DNA of 64,000 nt from Hermatobates lingyangjiaoensis (Eukaryota > Arthropoda > Insecta > Hemiptera > Hermatobatidae): positions 12,859,001-12,923,000 of the forward strand of contig JAPFBL010000084.1 in assembly GCA_026182355.1 (NCBI GenBank), written 5' to 3'. Below the pieces are notes generated by a model. The model was not told the origin of the DNA and ran no database searches. It saw only the letters and a program-made list of their open reading frames with translations. A program made the position numbers and the translations under genes. Within the stretch, counting starts at the first letter, position 1, and every line of letters begins with the position of its first letter. This document shows positions 10,831-23,424 of the stretch, piece after piece.

Positions 10831-12241
10831 TTATTTTGTTATTTATACTACTTAAGTTATTATTAATTTTAACATATAATTTATTTTTATATTTTGTAAT
10901 ATTTATAGTTCCTCAATTCCCTTATTATTTATTTTTACAGTGCCATATTAATTATTTTATTCTTCAGTTCTTTACTTTTTTAGTTCATTTTTCTCATTTC
11001 TCTTGAACCGGGCACGCGTGTGTCAACACTGTTTGTCTCCAACCGTCGCTTCGTAAGTGCGCTTGGTGTCCCTATCTCTTCTCTCCTGATGACAGTTAAA
11101 CCAAAAATTAGAGACTGTAAGAATGTTTTTCTATTTACTGCGCACTTATAGTTTACATTGAAACGTATATATGAAACTTTATAGCAAATAAGTAAAATGG
11201 AATCTTACCACAGTAAGAAATTCATAAATAAGCCAAACATCTTTCAACTAAAACAACTGTCGTCGTCAGTTCATGGCTCTCAGGAAGACCAGCTGTTTTT
11301 TTTTTTTTTTTTTTTTTGGATGGTATAGACCCGTTTCTGAATGTCTTACTGTGTTTTAGATAAAACACTTTATTAATACTTTAAAATACTTTATTAAATC
11401 GAATACAAATTTATAATCTTTCTCAATTTTTCTGAGATCATTTTTAAAATGGAAATTTTTAGCGGAACTATTAAGTTTTCCGAAATTCATTTTTGCAACT
11501 GTTCTGTTTATGTACTGCGTTACGTCTACTCACCCTCATCATCTGTCAAGATACTGTAGGTATAATACCACATATTAATTCGAATTTTAAAACAACAGTT
11601 AATGGAAAATGAATATAATTATATAACACCATTGTACATTTATGAAAATACTTAACACTGATACCTAGTGTGGATTTGCATTCTTGTTTTTATCTTCAAA
11701 CTTCCAAATAACCAATGACCCAGAAGGTTCTCTAAACGAGTTTGAATATTTCCAAATTACTGTTAAATTTCCTGAACTGATACTGATTTCTATTCGTGTA
11801 TCAGATATTTTTAGATGTTTGTGGTTATGTTATGTCTCAAAGTATAAAATTCTCTGATAATAATCTTTTTGTTTTTGGGGTATCCTGACCACATTCATAC
11901 AGATAGAGCGAATAGGAAAAATATGTTAATGGACTTAGGGAACCTGAAAGTGCGTTTTCCCGTCGAATACTTGATTTAAAAATTTGACCTGAATGGTCCC
12001 TATATTTCATTCAGTAATCAATGATACTAATAAAAGTAATAAGTTGAAGACAAGTAATTTTTAAAAATACACTATTTTTATATATACTTCACTTTGCTTT
12101 CTTTTGATTCAATAGCCAACGTTTGATGACAATATATTGTTAAGTAGCAGAGTAGATTCACGATCTTTTTCAATAATTACTATTTTCAATATGTATGCTT
12201 AGGTAAATATCTGCTGCCAGTTTATATATATACATATATAT
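10831..12241. other. AT-rich DNA with a poly-T tract
   Basis: No gene recognised. About 22 consecutive T occur at 11297-11318. A locally GC-richer patch near 11005-11095 has no recognisable content. Confidence 0.5.
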
Positions 12242-12499
12242 GTTGGGTTTGTGACCAATCGAAATGAAGTTTTCCAAGACAAGTTGAATCCAGATAAGTA
12301 GCTGTTGAAAGGTACCCAGCTATTCACTACCCTGCGAAGCTTCGTTATTCTGCCAATGGGTGTAGAGGTTGCACAGTCCCTCTTTAAAATGAATGAATGG
12401 AAATTTCTTTATTAAGGACCTTATGCCCAAGGTATACAAGTCTGGGGTAGCCGTCCAGTGCTCTCCACCAGACTTTTTTCCCTTTTTACATAAAAGATA

Positions 12500-12688
12500 C
12501 AATAATAATAATAGTAATAATTATAATAACAATAATTATAAAGATATTAATAATAGTATAATATAGTATTAGTAACAACTACAATAATAATAATAATAAT
12601 AATAATAATAGGAATAGTAATAATAATAATATAGGTATAATGTTAATACAGATTTAATTTATTAATGTTATATAGTAGTATTAAGAAC

Positions 12689-12722
<34 letters not shown>

Positions 12723-12795
12723 GTAACAAAGTGATAATAATACTAATAATAATAATGATTTTATAATAATAATAATGATAATAACAATACTATAA
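12500..12795. repeat. Imperfect (TAA)n tract in the LINE 3' UTR
   Basis: AAT/ATA trinucleotide runs with interruptions fill nearly 300 bases, just before the LINE 3' terminal segment. Confidence 0.93.
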
Positions 12796-12872
12796 GTAAT
12801 GTTAAGAAATACGTTTCTTCTCTTTGTGAAGCTGTTCCTTGTCTTCTCCCCCGGCTCCTGTGCAGGACAGCG

Positions 12873-13605
12873 TCAACATAGGCCAACTACCGGTTCCTCT
12901 ACTGGATTGTTGTCCATATCAGCCGCAGCACTGGCCATCCCAGCCTTTTCCTCCTGCATCACTTCAGTGGGTAATAAACCCTGAATGGCGGCAATCAGAG
13001 GGTTGGTTGAAGTGGCATTTCTTTTGTCCTCTTTCCTGCCCAACCTGCGGGCAAACCTGGAGAGGCTCTCCAGCTTGACTTCCCTATGCAGGAACTCGTT
13101 CGTCGCGTAGCGTGGTGCGCCCAGGATAAGTCGGAGTGTTTTATTCTGAAACGCATAAATGCGTTTCATCAACTTACCCGCCGGCTTAGCCCAGGCTGTG
13201 ACCCCGTATGCGACGATTGGCCTTAAAAGTGCCTTGTAGAGGTTCACCTTGGTCCGAAGGGAGAGACCAGAGCCAGGCCGTAATAAATAGTAGATGCCAC
13301 TCCTGGCGCCGTAGGCCTTGCCAAGTGTGCAGCTCACATGGTTTTTTAGGGACAGTTTTTGGTCAATGGTAACGCCAAGGTACCTAAAGGAATTTGTTAC
13401 GGGTATGTGTTGTTCGTGGATGCGCAGTGTAGGTGTGTATCCGAGTCTATTGCGCAGGTTGACAGTAAAGGTACATTTGGATGGATTAATATTCATCCTC
13501 CAAACCTTAGTCCATTGCACCATCCTGTCAACATGTTGCTGAAATTGTCTTAGAGAGGTATCTATGGAAGTACGACCGGCACGATACCAAAATGTCATCT
13601 GCATA
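12873..13605 (-). pseudogene. LINE reverse transcriptase, C-terminal part
   Basis: The catalytic YADD is at 13605-13594 but in a different frame from the long ORF; a frameshift lies just after it. The ORF (243 residues) then carries NINPSKCTFTV, RYLGVTIDQKLSLKNHV, KVNLYKALLRPIVAYG and FLHREVKLESLSRFARRLG, the usual order of the jockey/BS/X-element type. The ORF is otherwise intact and GC-richer than its neighbours, pointing to recent arrival. The N-terminal RT, endonuclease and gag are lost by 5' truncation. Confidence 0.9.
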
Positions 13606-13630
13606 GATACCCTCTAGTGTCTGTATGTTT

Positions 13631-13698
13631 CTTTAAAATAAGAGTATTCACCTTATAAGGTGAAGCTCATGTCTTCTGCTAATACTCTTATTTTAAAG
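13631..13698. repeat. Nested palindrome at the core of the fold-back element
   Basis: An 18 bp perfect inverted repeat (13631-13648 / 13681-13698) encloses a separate 18 bp palindrome, TTCACCTTATAAGGTGAA at 13647-13664, so the single strand could fold as a branched structure. Confidence 0.9.
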
Positions 13699-13925
13699 AG
13701 GGACTGTACAACCTCCACACCCATTAGCAGAATAACAGAGGCTTCTCAGGGTAGAGCGAGTAACTGCGGAGCTTTCAGCAGCCGCATACCTAGATTCAAC
13801 TTCACCTGAAAAACTTCTTTCCGATTGGTCACGAACTCAACTAATCATATATCCGGATAACTTGTAGAAACCTATAAATATATATATACGAGTATGTATA
13901 TATATTATACAGTGTACCTACTTGT

Positions 13926-14250
13926 TTAAAATGTTAAGACCCTGCTTATACTAGCAATTTGAATATTTATTTCTAGTTTCTTTTCTTGAATTATTATTGC
14001 TTCTATTAAATTTAATGTGAAATACTTGTTTTCTTTACTAATAATATTGGTTCCATTGATCATGATCTGTTTTGTCAATTTATGGACTTGTCCTCTATAG
14101 GTTTTTGGGCCACTAGTGGAAAGGTGCATTATGATTCTCCTGGATAAAAACGTTATTGTCATTCTGATGTACGTATTGTTGAAGTTCTCTTAACTCCCGA
14201 TATGACTTGTGTACTCTTACACTAGATTGTATATACTACACTAAACATTG
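13926..14250 (-). pseudogene. PLE-type GIY-YIG endonuclease relic, C-terminal part
   Basis: Minus-strand pieces read RVHKSYRELRELQQYVHQN (about 14217-14160), then after a frameshift KENKYFTLNLIEAIIIQ with EINIQ (about 14023-13950). The R..H helix followed by an E-A-I helix and IN is the layout of the second half of GIY-YIG nucleases in PLEs. The GIY and YIG strands are not visible. TA-rich DNA and the fold-back element lie immediately downstream, as with other PLE pieces here. Confidence 0.5.
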
Positions 14251-15298
14251 CATACACTAGTGGTTTTAATAAATTGCTGTCAAAGCCCAGCCCTCAGATA
14301 ATTAATAATGAAGAATAATCCCAGAGCCAAGGATTCTAATTGAAAGAAGCTAATCTATTGTAGGTCCACCCAGATAAGCCACGTACCATAGATGACGAGG
14401 CAACCGCTCTGCTCTAATCTGTCTAACTATACACACCTAACACACAAAAACAAACAATTCATCTTTTAAATATTAATATCAGTAATCTTTGATACAGTCA
14501 CAACTTTTGTCCTAACGATGAGTGAAGTATCACTTACATAAATGACGGAATATAGGTAGTTAGTTTATTACACAGCTTTCATGAAGAAACGAGGGAAATT
14601 CTTTCAAAAATTGAAAAAAATATGCAAGAAGTAAATTTAAGAAAACCTTTACATCTCATTTAACAATAAATGTTTAAAAGTAGAAGTTCTACTAAATTCT
14701 ACTATTATGCATATATTTATACTTCAACTATGAAAAAACGATCTGAAACGGATAAATAAAGTTCAATATGGACATAGAAACATAGATGAAAAGACAACCT
14801 ACTTTTTGATTTTGAACTGTCTTATATATGAAATTTTAAAAGGAATTAATTATCACAACAGCTGTAAATACTAGGTGTTCAGTGATGCACCGCAGAGGTG
14901 TGTCTTGATTCATTATGTGTTATTACTATGTGTGCATAGTCACAACAGTAACAATGCAGTCACGATTTGAATATTATTGAAATAAGTTAGCATTAACCAA
15001 ATTAACTGACACACACTTTCACATACAAACAACACATAGAAAGAACTGACACAAATCATTTCTATATTTTGACTTTCATAGTCATCAGAAGTAAGTTACC
15101 AGCCTAGACGTCAGGTAGAGACTGGCAATCAAAACTCACTCGATCAAACAGTGCTTCTGACGATAGAAGAGTGAGAAATGGAATACAAAGGAAAGAAGGC
15201 ATAATAATAGAAAGAAACAATAATAATATATATTGTTAAAAAAATGATCATTTATACGCAATAATTAATAAATACATCATAAATAGTTATATAATAGC
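14251..15298. other. AT-rich DNA, possible decayed inverted hammerhead-like pair
   Basis: No gene. Minus strand near 15094-15060 has CTGATGACTATGAAAGTC, and plus strand near 15162-15186 has CTGACGATAGAAG with GAGAAA following. They face each other and resemble the hammerhead-like repeats elsewhere, but without convincing stems. Confidence 0.3.
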
Positions 15299-15316
15299 AA
15301 AAAAAAAAAAAAAAAA
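15299..15316. repeat. Poly-A run
   Basis: Eighteen consecutive A residues; possibly the tail of an unidentified retroposed sequence. Confidence 0.95.
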
Positions 15317-15333
15317 CTCTATCTGTCATGATT

Positions 15334-15487
15334 GAGTGAGTGAGGGACCTTGTACCAGGTTCTTGAGGTGAAGGGAGAGATTTTTTCCATATCACTCTGA
15401 AGCCTCCTTATCATGTTAGAGGATTGGAGGGATAAGCATGGCAAAGCTTCAAACCTGTCCTGTTTTAACCCTGGTCCTTCACTCACT
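15334..15487. mobile_element. Short element with ~15 bp terminal inverted repeats
   Basis: GAGTGAGTGAGGGACC at 15334-15349 is matched, with one mismatch, by the complement of GGTCCTTCACTCACT at 15473-15487. The interior is GC-richer than the flanks. It may be a small MITE; no clear target-site duplication was found. Confidence 0.45.
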
Positions 15488-16083
15488 TCTTATCTCAACC
15501 ATAACTCCTACCCCATCCATATCTAACGAAGTAGTCTAAAGAAGAAATCTTCGTAACAAACAGTATTTTATGATATAGAAAAATAAGGGAATCATAGAAG
15601 GATTAAGAATGAAGAATTATGGACTGTTTTTAATCACAAGAAGCAGTCGAGTCAATTTTAGGTCTTCACGAAATAATAATTACTTTTCTATTTAGACACT
15701 TATAACCACAATCCTCAGTATACGTTCTTTTATAGTTTGACTTAAAATGGTGATTTTAAAAACATTAGGATTTTTTTCTAGAAATAAATCATAAAAAACA
15801 GAAGTTTTCGTTTAGATATTAAACAAGCTGTAACATTAAAAGCACTGATAGAAATACGTGCTCCTCTAATGTGGGTGAGTTGTCTTTTCACAGATAACAA
15901 TTTTTTAATAATTCATTAACAGTCCCAGACACGTACACAAGTAGAGAACAATATCTCTAATGAAGGGAGATAAATTAAAGTCTTTGTCTGTCTATATCAT
16001 GATATAAAATTTACGATATTTTAACAATGCTTTCCATTAAAAAGGTTAAAACGGATCTTCTTTTTTATTTTTTTTAAATAACT

Positions 16084-16086
<3 letters not shown>
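15488..16086. other. AT-rich DNA, nothing recognised
   Basis: No coding motif or repeat border seen before the TA tract. Confidence 0.5.

Positions 16087-16138
<52 letters not shown>
16087..16138. repeat. (TA)n microsatellite
   Basis: About 25 TA units directly abut the fold-back element on its left side. Confidence 0.97.
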
Positions 16139-16140
<2 letters not shown>

Positions 16141-16330
16141 CAAACCACAATATGAAATGGGAAAACAAAGCTAAGATCTTTGAACCGTAACTAGTGGTCT
16201 TCGTCAGTTGGGTTTTTGACTCTGACGAAGACCGCTTGTTTCTGTTGAAAGATACTAGTCTTGTTTTCCCATTTCATATTGTGCTTTAGTCATTGATTGT
16301 TGTTTTACGTGTTTATTCGATAACTTTTAT
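16137..16330. mobile_element. (TA)n-flanked fold-back element, copy 2
   Basis: Left arm 16137-16208 and right arm 16222-16292 are near-complements around TTGGGTTTTTGA. The right arm carries a hammerhead-like core from CTGACGA (16222-16228) to GAAAGAT (16246-16252). The outer sequence TTGATTGTTGTTTTACGTG is shared with the other copies. There is no coding capacity. Confidence 0.8.
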
Positions 16331-16357
16331 ATACATATTTTAAATCGAAAATAATGC

Positions 16358-17110
16358 AAATTTCCAGTTTTATACATTTTCTAATTATTTTTTCTACTTT
16401 TCTCACTTAGGACTTCCATAAATTTGGAAGAAGATACACTAGTTTACCAAAGTTTTATTTTTATAATCCGACATGTTTCGGTCTTCTTCGTCCATTTTCA
16501 AGGATTTTATAACATACAAGTTTCATAACGTACATTATCTAATATCCAAAATTAAACAATAAATTAAATAAACAAGATTAAGTAAACGTTACACATGATC
16601 TTAGAAAAGGGAGGTTATTGAAAGGCAGAGGCCGTGATGAGGTTTCACCCGGGTACTGGTTACCATCTATCCATCATATTCATCTCGGAGTGCATTGAAT
16701 TAGCTTCTTTACATCTTCCTGACTGGTATGTCTTCAGACTGCCTTCGTATAATTTTAGAATTCTTGAGAATCTTCCACCCTATCTGTTAATACTGGGTTG
16801 TTTTTCTAAAATAAAAATACCTTCCAGAATTTGTAAAGTACAGTTGTTCTAATACCACAGTATTGTAGATACAACATATGTAGAACGAAAATGGACGGAG
16901 ACCGAAACATGTCGCATTATAAAAATAAAAACTTTGGCAAACTAGTGTATCTTGTTCCAAATTTATGGAAGTCCTACGTGAGAAAAGTAGAAAAAATAAT
17001 TAGAAAATGTGTAAAAATGGAAATTTGCATTTCTTTCCATAGAACTTGTATACATGAAGGCCTGTTCCTCAAATATACGAATATATATTATAGATATTAC
17101 TGCATATTGG
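16358..17110. mobile_element. PLE remnant with inverted terminal arms
   Basis: Arms 16358-16500 (minus) and 16888-17032 (plus) are inverted copies. Each runs from a hammerhead-like motif with GAAACATGTC into an ORF start. The right ORF reads SYVRKVEKIIRKCVKMEI, then FHRTCIHEGLF and KYTNIY (about 16972-17090). The ~390 bp spacer on the minus strand holds what may be the last residues of a GIY-YIG endonuclease (CKEANSMHSEMNMMDRW, about 16715-16665). The tail-to-tail arms with the nuclease end between them match PLE organisation. The endonuclease assignment is weak; the arms are clear. Confidence 0.65.
16465..16506 (-). ncRNA. Hammerhead-like motif, best stem I in the window
   Basis: Minus strand: AATCC, then UUGAAAA in place of CUGANGA, a GG..CC stem region, GAA, the mini stem III ACAUGU, C, then GGATT. 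The arms AATCC/GGATT pair perfectly. Relative to the hammerhead core, C3 is U and G8 is A, so it is probably inactive. The very short stem III is as described for hammerhead motifs in Penelope-like elements. Confidence 0.45.
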
Positions 17111-17519
17111 CAGCAAGTTTTCTCTTCGGCATATATAATTAAATACTTAACAACTTCTGTGTTCACAAATTTTGGAAAATCGCAAGGATAATCGAAGAAA
17201 CCAGCAATATGTCATGCTGCTAAAGTATTTAATAATAATAGTATATATATATAATACTTATGACTTGATTAAGAGATTAAATTTATGGTAGTTAATATAT
17301 AATAACATTTGAAATATTGTATACTAACAAAATAATGTATATTACAAGATACATCTCCAATATAGGCTATAGATATAGTTTTCTCTGGCGTTAATTCAGT
17401 GTACGATATTGTTTATTCCTCGCTCAGTTCGGCCATAGAAATATATCTTAACGTGTCAGCGTTCCCGATTTTTTTAAACATAAATCACAAAAAAAAATTC
17501 TACTAATTGGCACGTAATA
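17111..17519. other. AT-rich DNA, nothing recognised
   Basis: No coding motif or repeat border seen. Confidence 0.5.
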
Positions 17520-17860
17520 TATGTGAGGGAAAGAGTTGGAAGAGAGATTGGTCCGTAGCCTTTGAGGTCATCACCAAGTAGTAGAAAGCCCAAAGGCTTG
17601 GAAATTACCTATCGGTGGGGAGCTAACCGACCCATGAGCAACAGCTTTTATTTCGAGAATATTTTATGTTAATTACAGCAGCGGGTCAGAAAGGGAGTGG
17701 GCTTTTTATAGGGAGAACACAGCGGGGTACCTCAGGCCGGCGAACACCAGTCAGGGGCTGCATTATATTAGCCCTCTAGTAGGCGTTCACACTTCCCTTC
17801 ATTCCTCCTCCCCGATTTCAAACCACTTTCCTTTATTCCTGACAGTGATATTCACACAGT
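17520..17860. other. GC-richer block of unknown nature
   Basis: Base composition shifts sharply from the AT-rich flanks. No ORF of note and no recognised motif. It ends in a C/T-rich stretch (about 17785-17860). A diverged transposon end or a regulatory segment are both possible. Confidence 0.35.
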
Positions 17861-19539
17861 CACTTTACTTTGTTTTCATGAGGAACCTGTCACCTTTCAC
17901 CACCTTTTTTTTCAATCCCATTCTATTAAATGGCATCCTTATTTTCATATTCATTATTAGGTTCATTATTTACAATACTACTTTCATCATATCAAATTAA
18001 TATACATATTAATTATTACACATCATAATGCAACTAAGTAATAGAAAAAAAATTCCCAACCTTTACTTTTATATAATTATCAATATACAAATTCTACCAT
18101 TGCCCCTCTTGCATTGCATAAATAATAAAAACATTCAAATATAACCAATTTTATCTCTGACTTTATTGCACAATCAACAAATTTTAACCTAGCCTAATTT
18201 GAAATAGTTAAAATGGGTCCCTCATGTTAAAATGCAGCCTTCTATAAAATACTTGTAATAAATAAAACATGTATTGTACAGAGTTCACATTTTTATCAAC
18301 ACAATAAAAACACCTGTTAATTGTATTTTCTTAATATTATAATGTTTTAAGTTGGAAATAAACTTTTTAATCTGCTACCGCATTTGACCATTCTTTTAGC
18401 TTTACTTAAAAATTGATAGAGTAATAATTTCTGCATTTAAACTACACTGAAATCAGGTGGGTTTTTATAATAAAACATACACAGTCTCAAACCTGTTCTG
18501 CTTCATTCTCGGGTACCTTGGTCATTTTAGTCACGCCACAACAAAATGCTTTCAAATCATCAAAACTATTTATATCATATAACGCTCTATTGAAGAAATT
18601 ACTTTTGCCGTTTTAGATTTAATTTAAATAATGTTGCGATGAATACGTGTTGTAAGACACTTACATTTAATTATCCTATAAGTTCATAAAGATAAATATA
18701 AATATTTTACGTAAACTCAGAAATTTATAAGAAGAAAATAATCAAGATGTGACACCCAGAAGATACAAGTATTTAGTTAAGAAATTTTCAATGTCAGATA
18801 TAGGAGATTTTCACTTTATGCTACATAAACATTTGGAATCGTTTGAACTTATATTACCAAAAGCAAAAGAATTATCAATCTCGTTGTCAATCAGTTTCAT
18901 AAATAATACTTGCTAATTTACTGATTATTTTGACAATGTTCTTAATGGTTATATCTCTTAATATTATGCCTATTATTTGTGTATGCAGTCCCTACCACTA
19001 TTTTAATATCTTCTAAATAATTATTAATGGTGAGAATTTCTCTTCAGTGAACCAAAATAGTAGTTAATCCATATTTTATCAAAACCAGATCGACATAACT
19101 TTAATGGAGGCCTGAAATTTCTTCATATTACATAGAACTGCTGATCATACATCCTTGTATTTAAAAAAAAACTGCGAAACTTATTTCATTAGTGTAAAAA
19201 TGCGATGTACTCGTATAAATGTTGTAAGACAGTGGCAACCAAATAGTGTCTCATTAGCTACGAGGGGCTAATGTAAAAGACCTGGCAAAAGAAGACCTAT
19301 AATTTTTAACCTATAAAAATAAACTACTTTAATTTTATTATTGTTTTAAAATTTTTGAAAGCTATTTTAAAAAAATATCAATATTTTAACAAATTAATGT
19401 TCATGGTATTACTTTATTTACACGAACTAAAAATTACTTTATTTGAAAATTTTTATTCACACAATTATTTTGAAGCATGAACGTAAATTCCTCAATTCTT
19501 GTTATAAATGAAAAATTAGAATCAAGCATGAAGTTAAAT

Positions 19540-19540
<1 letters not shown>
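17861..19540. other. AT-rich DNA, nothing recognised
   Basis: No coding motif, RNA gene or repeat border identified. Confidence 0.5.

Positions 19541-19572
<32 letters not shown>
19541..19572. repeat. (CA)n microsatellite
   Basis: Sixteen CA units. Confidence 0.97.
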
Positions 19573-19573
<1 letters not shown>

Positions 19574-19774
19574 CCCTTATATACCAAAAATAATAAAATA
19601 AGCTTTAACTGTAATAAATATAAGTATGTTTATGTTTTAATAAACATGTCATTTTTATCAGTCAGTAAGATTAGCATAAAGTTAAAAAGTGAATTTGCTT
19701 CTGTCGTGAAATGCATATAAAATGCATTTCGGAAAAGTACTTTTCATTTTATGCATTATTTAAAATTTTTAAGC

Positions 19775-21668
19775 AACTTTTTACTTTACTATAAGTAAAG
19801 TATAGTGATTGTAAAAACATCAGATCTTGAGATTTTGACATAATTATATGTTTTGAGGTCCCAGAAGTCGTTTTATGATGTTTTTTTGATGATGTCTGGG
19901 TGGGTGGGTAAGTATGTATCCAAAGTTTGTGGCCACGCTACGGTCCACATAGTTTGGAAGCAATTAAACATGATGAGAAAGTCAGTTTTTTTGTCAAAAA
20001 CCTTTGTTTAAACTACATTTTTCTACTAAACTACTAATTCTAGCGTCTTGAAATTTTGGAATTAACTTTGAGGCTACAAAAGTAACAAACAAAAAATAAC
20101 CTCAGATTTTTAAAACAACAGGAAACGTTTTTTAATACAATTTAACAATTTTGACTTATAGTTCAATCTGAAAGCTTGTGAGAGCGATACAAGCCATACC
20201 GTTTAACGAATGTAAATGAAACTATAACTAAAAATAGCATTCTGAGGAGGATGAGTTGAGATAATTTTTTCCAAAATTACAGTCACCAAAACGGTGTTAC
20301 AGTACATTTTCTGTTTTCAAAAAAGAAAACCAAACTAAAATTAAACGGCTCATTGAAAAACTGAACAAAAAATGTGCAAATTTATAAAAAAAAAATCACT
20401 TAATTTCAACTACAGCAAAGAGCAATAACGTTATAAAAACTGATAAATTGTTTACATTGACTTAAAATTTTTTTGAGTGATTCCACTGAAATAAAATTGA
20501 TGTTTAGAAGTATAATGGAAAAATTTAAATAATTTATTAACTTATATGAGATATAAGAGGAATAATATTTTTATATGTAAAAAATCACCGCCAATAAACA
20601 TAAATTTCCGTTGCTTTCCATAGTATGATGGATTTCTCTCACAAAATGCTTTCATCAATCTATATATTGTAGCTTTCAACCAAACTTAATATCAGATGAA
20701 AATTGTTTGTTTTTATAAATCATAATATCTTTGGATGATATTGAATTTTTAGGAATGGACTCTTTCCTCAAGAAAGAGGAGTTATGTTTGTTAACAAATA
20801 TCCAGTTTTTTTCACTATTCTAGTCTAATAGTTCATATCTATTATTTTCAAAAATTAAAAGCTATGAGCTATAAAACTTTTAAATTATATTAAATAGCCT
20901 GCTTTGACTTTGATTTGAGTATGTAAAACTGACTAATTACTAATATATTTTTTCTCAATATACATTCACATATACATACAATCTCATAGCACGTAGGAAA
21001 AAGATAACACTCCCTCAGAGTAAATTAGTATATATGATTATTGACGAAGGGAAAGAAAAGTAATTTTTATTAAATACTAGGAAGCCATAAAATTCTCAGT
21101 ATAATAATTCTATAAAAGACCACAACTGTAAAACATATTTCGAAACTGAAAAAATGCTTTAGAGAATAATAAATATAATTATTCTATATCTTAAATTAAA
21201 AATTACCTTAAAACGACATTTCTTCTTAGATGTTTCTGACATTTTTCAGATAAAATAGAAATATTTTCAAGATTTAAATGGGAAAATTGGTCTTAAATAT
21301 TTATTGTAGAAGGAGGTCAGGAAAACTATGTAAGAGATCCACTGGCTATTGGAACAAAATATTCTCCTGTAAGATTATTTGGTAACACGAAATCTACCTT
21401 TTAGCTTTTCATAAATGTTATTACTGCTGTAGTTATACTAATGATATTATACGCATCAGTGGTGTGATATACAAAAATAACCATATATATTGATAAGTGG
21501 ATCAATCACTATCTGTACTACCCCTAGGAATGAAAGACCAATAAACATCTCCCATTTAGACATTTATATTATACCTAAATGGGACATTATATATTAGATA
21601 CTCAAGAAGTTTGATATTATCTTTACTTATAGTGAAATTGAGTGCAGGCACTCCAGATTTTTTTATAT
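19775..21668 (-). mobile_element. Family F repeat, copy A (most complete, ~1.9 kb)
   Basis: On the minus strand it starts with ATCTGGAGTG and CACTATAAGTAAAG (from 21668) and ends with CACTATACTTTACTTATAG (about 19800-19780). Three blocks match other copies in the same order: head (21668-21180 with 52628-53270 and 56570-57175), middle (21040-20670 with 57958-58330), tail (20480-19775 with 53650-54415). Related TTTACTATAAGTAAA words lie near both ends in inverted orientation. No open frame of note. It may be a non-autonomous DNA transposon or a decayed retroelement; I recognise no class. Confidence 0.8.
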
Positions 21669-23424
21669 TGGTTTATTTAGTATTTTACTTCTTTATTGAA
21701 TACTTGTAGGTAAAATTGCTAAAAATTTCTATGAAAGCAACTCACAGTGTTTGGTAAAATTTCTGAGACAGAATACTGGCTCAAGTCTTATCAAATTTTT
21801 GTAACTTATTTAAAGAACAAGAATTACAAGAAAGAAGGGCAAGCGGAAGTTTTATTTGGTTTTAGTACCTCCTTATATCTTCATATTTTGATATTTTGTT
21901 GTTTTTGGACGATCACCTGAAGGTGAGAGAAAATAATTTCTGTTCTAAAACAATGCCTCCCATAGTTCCAAAGATAGATAGTCATTCTACAAAGCAAGAA
22001 TTGACTATATGCCGTTGGCATAACCCATAATTTTCTACTAATCTTCTTAGACTTATACCGTGGTTACAAACCTATTTAAGTGGGTGGAGATACACAACGA
22101 TGCTAAAACAAAAATATCAAAACTGGATGCAGAGGATCTCAAAGCATTAAAAATGTGGCAACATGTAATTGATTTTGCCACGATTAGTTTATATATGGCA
22201 GATTAAACATTTAAGTTGATTCTAAAATGTGTATTAAAATAACTTACTCCATGTAATAGAATCAAAAACCTAATCATAATTTGGTTCACCCAGTTGCTTC
22301 TTGAGCAATTAGTTATTTACTAAGCAAATGCTACATATGTAATAAATAACATTGTTTACGATGTTAGCAACAGTAATGCAGTTAAATTAAAGGAGGAAAA
22401 ATACAAATTATGTGGAAGTGAATATTGTAAAATATGAAGTCGATAGAACGAAAAAAAACACTAAATTAATCATTATATATTAATCCCATACTTTACTACA
22501 GAAAATATTTATGTGGAGAAGTAATCCTTTGAACTAAAAGTTATCACAAAGCTATATAATAGCATAATAATTTGCATGAATGTAACTTATGAACAAATGA
22601 AGCAAAAAGGAACAAATGAAAAAAATATTAATTTTTTGATCAACATGTATGAAATAGCTCAAAATATATGGTAATTCTGATCTAGAGTATAATTATTATG
22701 TATGTATGATTAGATTAACAGTTTGAAAATTATGAGTTACTCTTTGAAACACTCTTTAAAAATGTTAACAATAATTACTATTCATTTTTAATTAAGTTTC
22801 ATTAACAAATTATTTAACTAACAATAACTGAAATTGTGATTTCATTTTTTTAAACAAAATGAATGATTTTAATACTGAAATTGCTAAAGAGATCCGTCTA
22901 TGAAGATAAAATATCTATGCCCGTACTTTTTTCAATCTGCTGGATTCTAACGATTTATTAAAATAGTCCAACATATTCAAAATTTCTCGAACATAAAAAG
23001 AACTTATTTTAAAGTTTTATACAACTCTGAATGTAAATAATAAATGTATACAGTAATATAAATTTACTTTAATATGCTATAGTCTCATTAATTAGAAAGA
23101 ATAGAAATTCCAGTCCTTCCTTCCTTGCAAAAAAGAAAGTTACCAATATTTGCAATGCTCATTTATATATAATTTATAAGAAAAAATATATTCAGTCAGT
23201 TAATTCTGAATTTTCAACATGTATGCAACAAAAAATCAGTAGTTATAAAACTGATTTGTTTATGTAACCACACCGCAGGCTACTACTGATGTCAACGTTT
23301 TGATGACTGTGTAACTTGAGAAATTATCAAGAATTTAACCATATTTGAGGAAATTTCATAACACTTTAGACCAAGTACGCGTAAAATGAAAAAAATTAGA
23401 ATGAATTCTGACTATAAATAGAAA
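21669..23424. other. AT-rich DNA, nothing recognised
   Basis: No coding motif or repeat border seen. Confidence 0.5.

Larger units (their letters stand above)
12391..13629 (-). mobile_element. 5'-truncated LINE nested in the fold-back element
   Basis: A minus-strand LINE with the RT C-terminal part, a long 3' UTR holding a (TAA)n tract, an AATAAA signal and an (ATTC)n tail at 12391-12401. It is flanked by TCTTTAAAAT at 12381-12390 and 13630-13639, a 10 bp target-site duplication. Removing it rejoins the palindrome of the host element, which independently confirms the borders. A relative with the same type of tail lies at 57327-57957. Confidence 0.88.
12242..13841. mobile_element. Long fold-back element (MITE-like) split by a LINE
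   Basis: 12242-12390 is the inverted copy of 13699-13841, and the arms extend into 13630-13648 / 13681-13698 (CTTTAAAATAAGAGTATT and its exact complement). With the nested LINE (12391-13629) removed, the original was about 360 bp and almost wholly palindromic, with outer ends near GTTGGGTTTGTGACC / GGTCACGAACTCAAC. The target-site duplication is unclear; TA-rich DNA borders both sides. It has no coding capacity. Confidence 0.8.

Noticed and set aside
13318..13553. Two plus-strand frames of 64-74 codons
   Set aside because: Shadows of the minus-strand reverse transcriptase.
15060..15190. Facing CTGATGA/CTGACGA motifs as a hammerhead pair
   Set aside because: No stem II or stem I pairing that I could confirm; listed only as a possibility.
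19538..19720. Frame starting with His/Thr repeats
   Set aside because: It begins inside a (CA)n microsatellite and has no motif after it.
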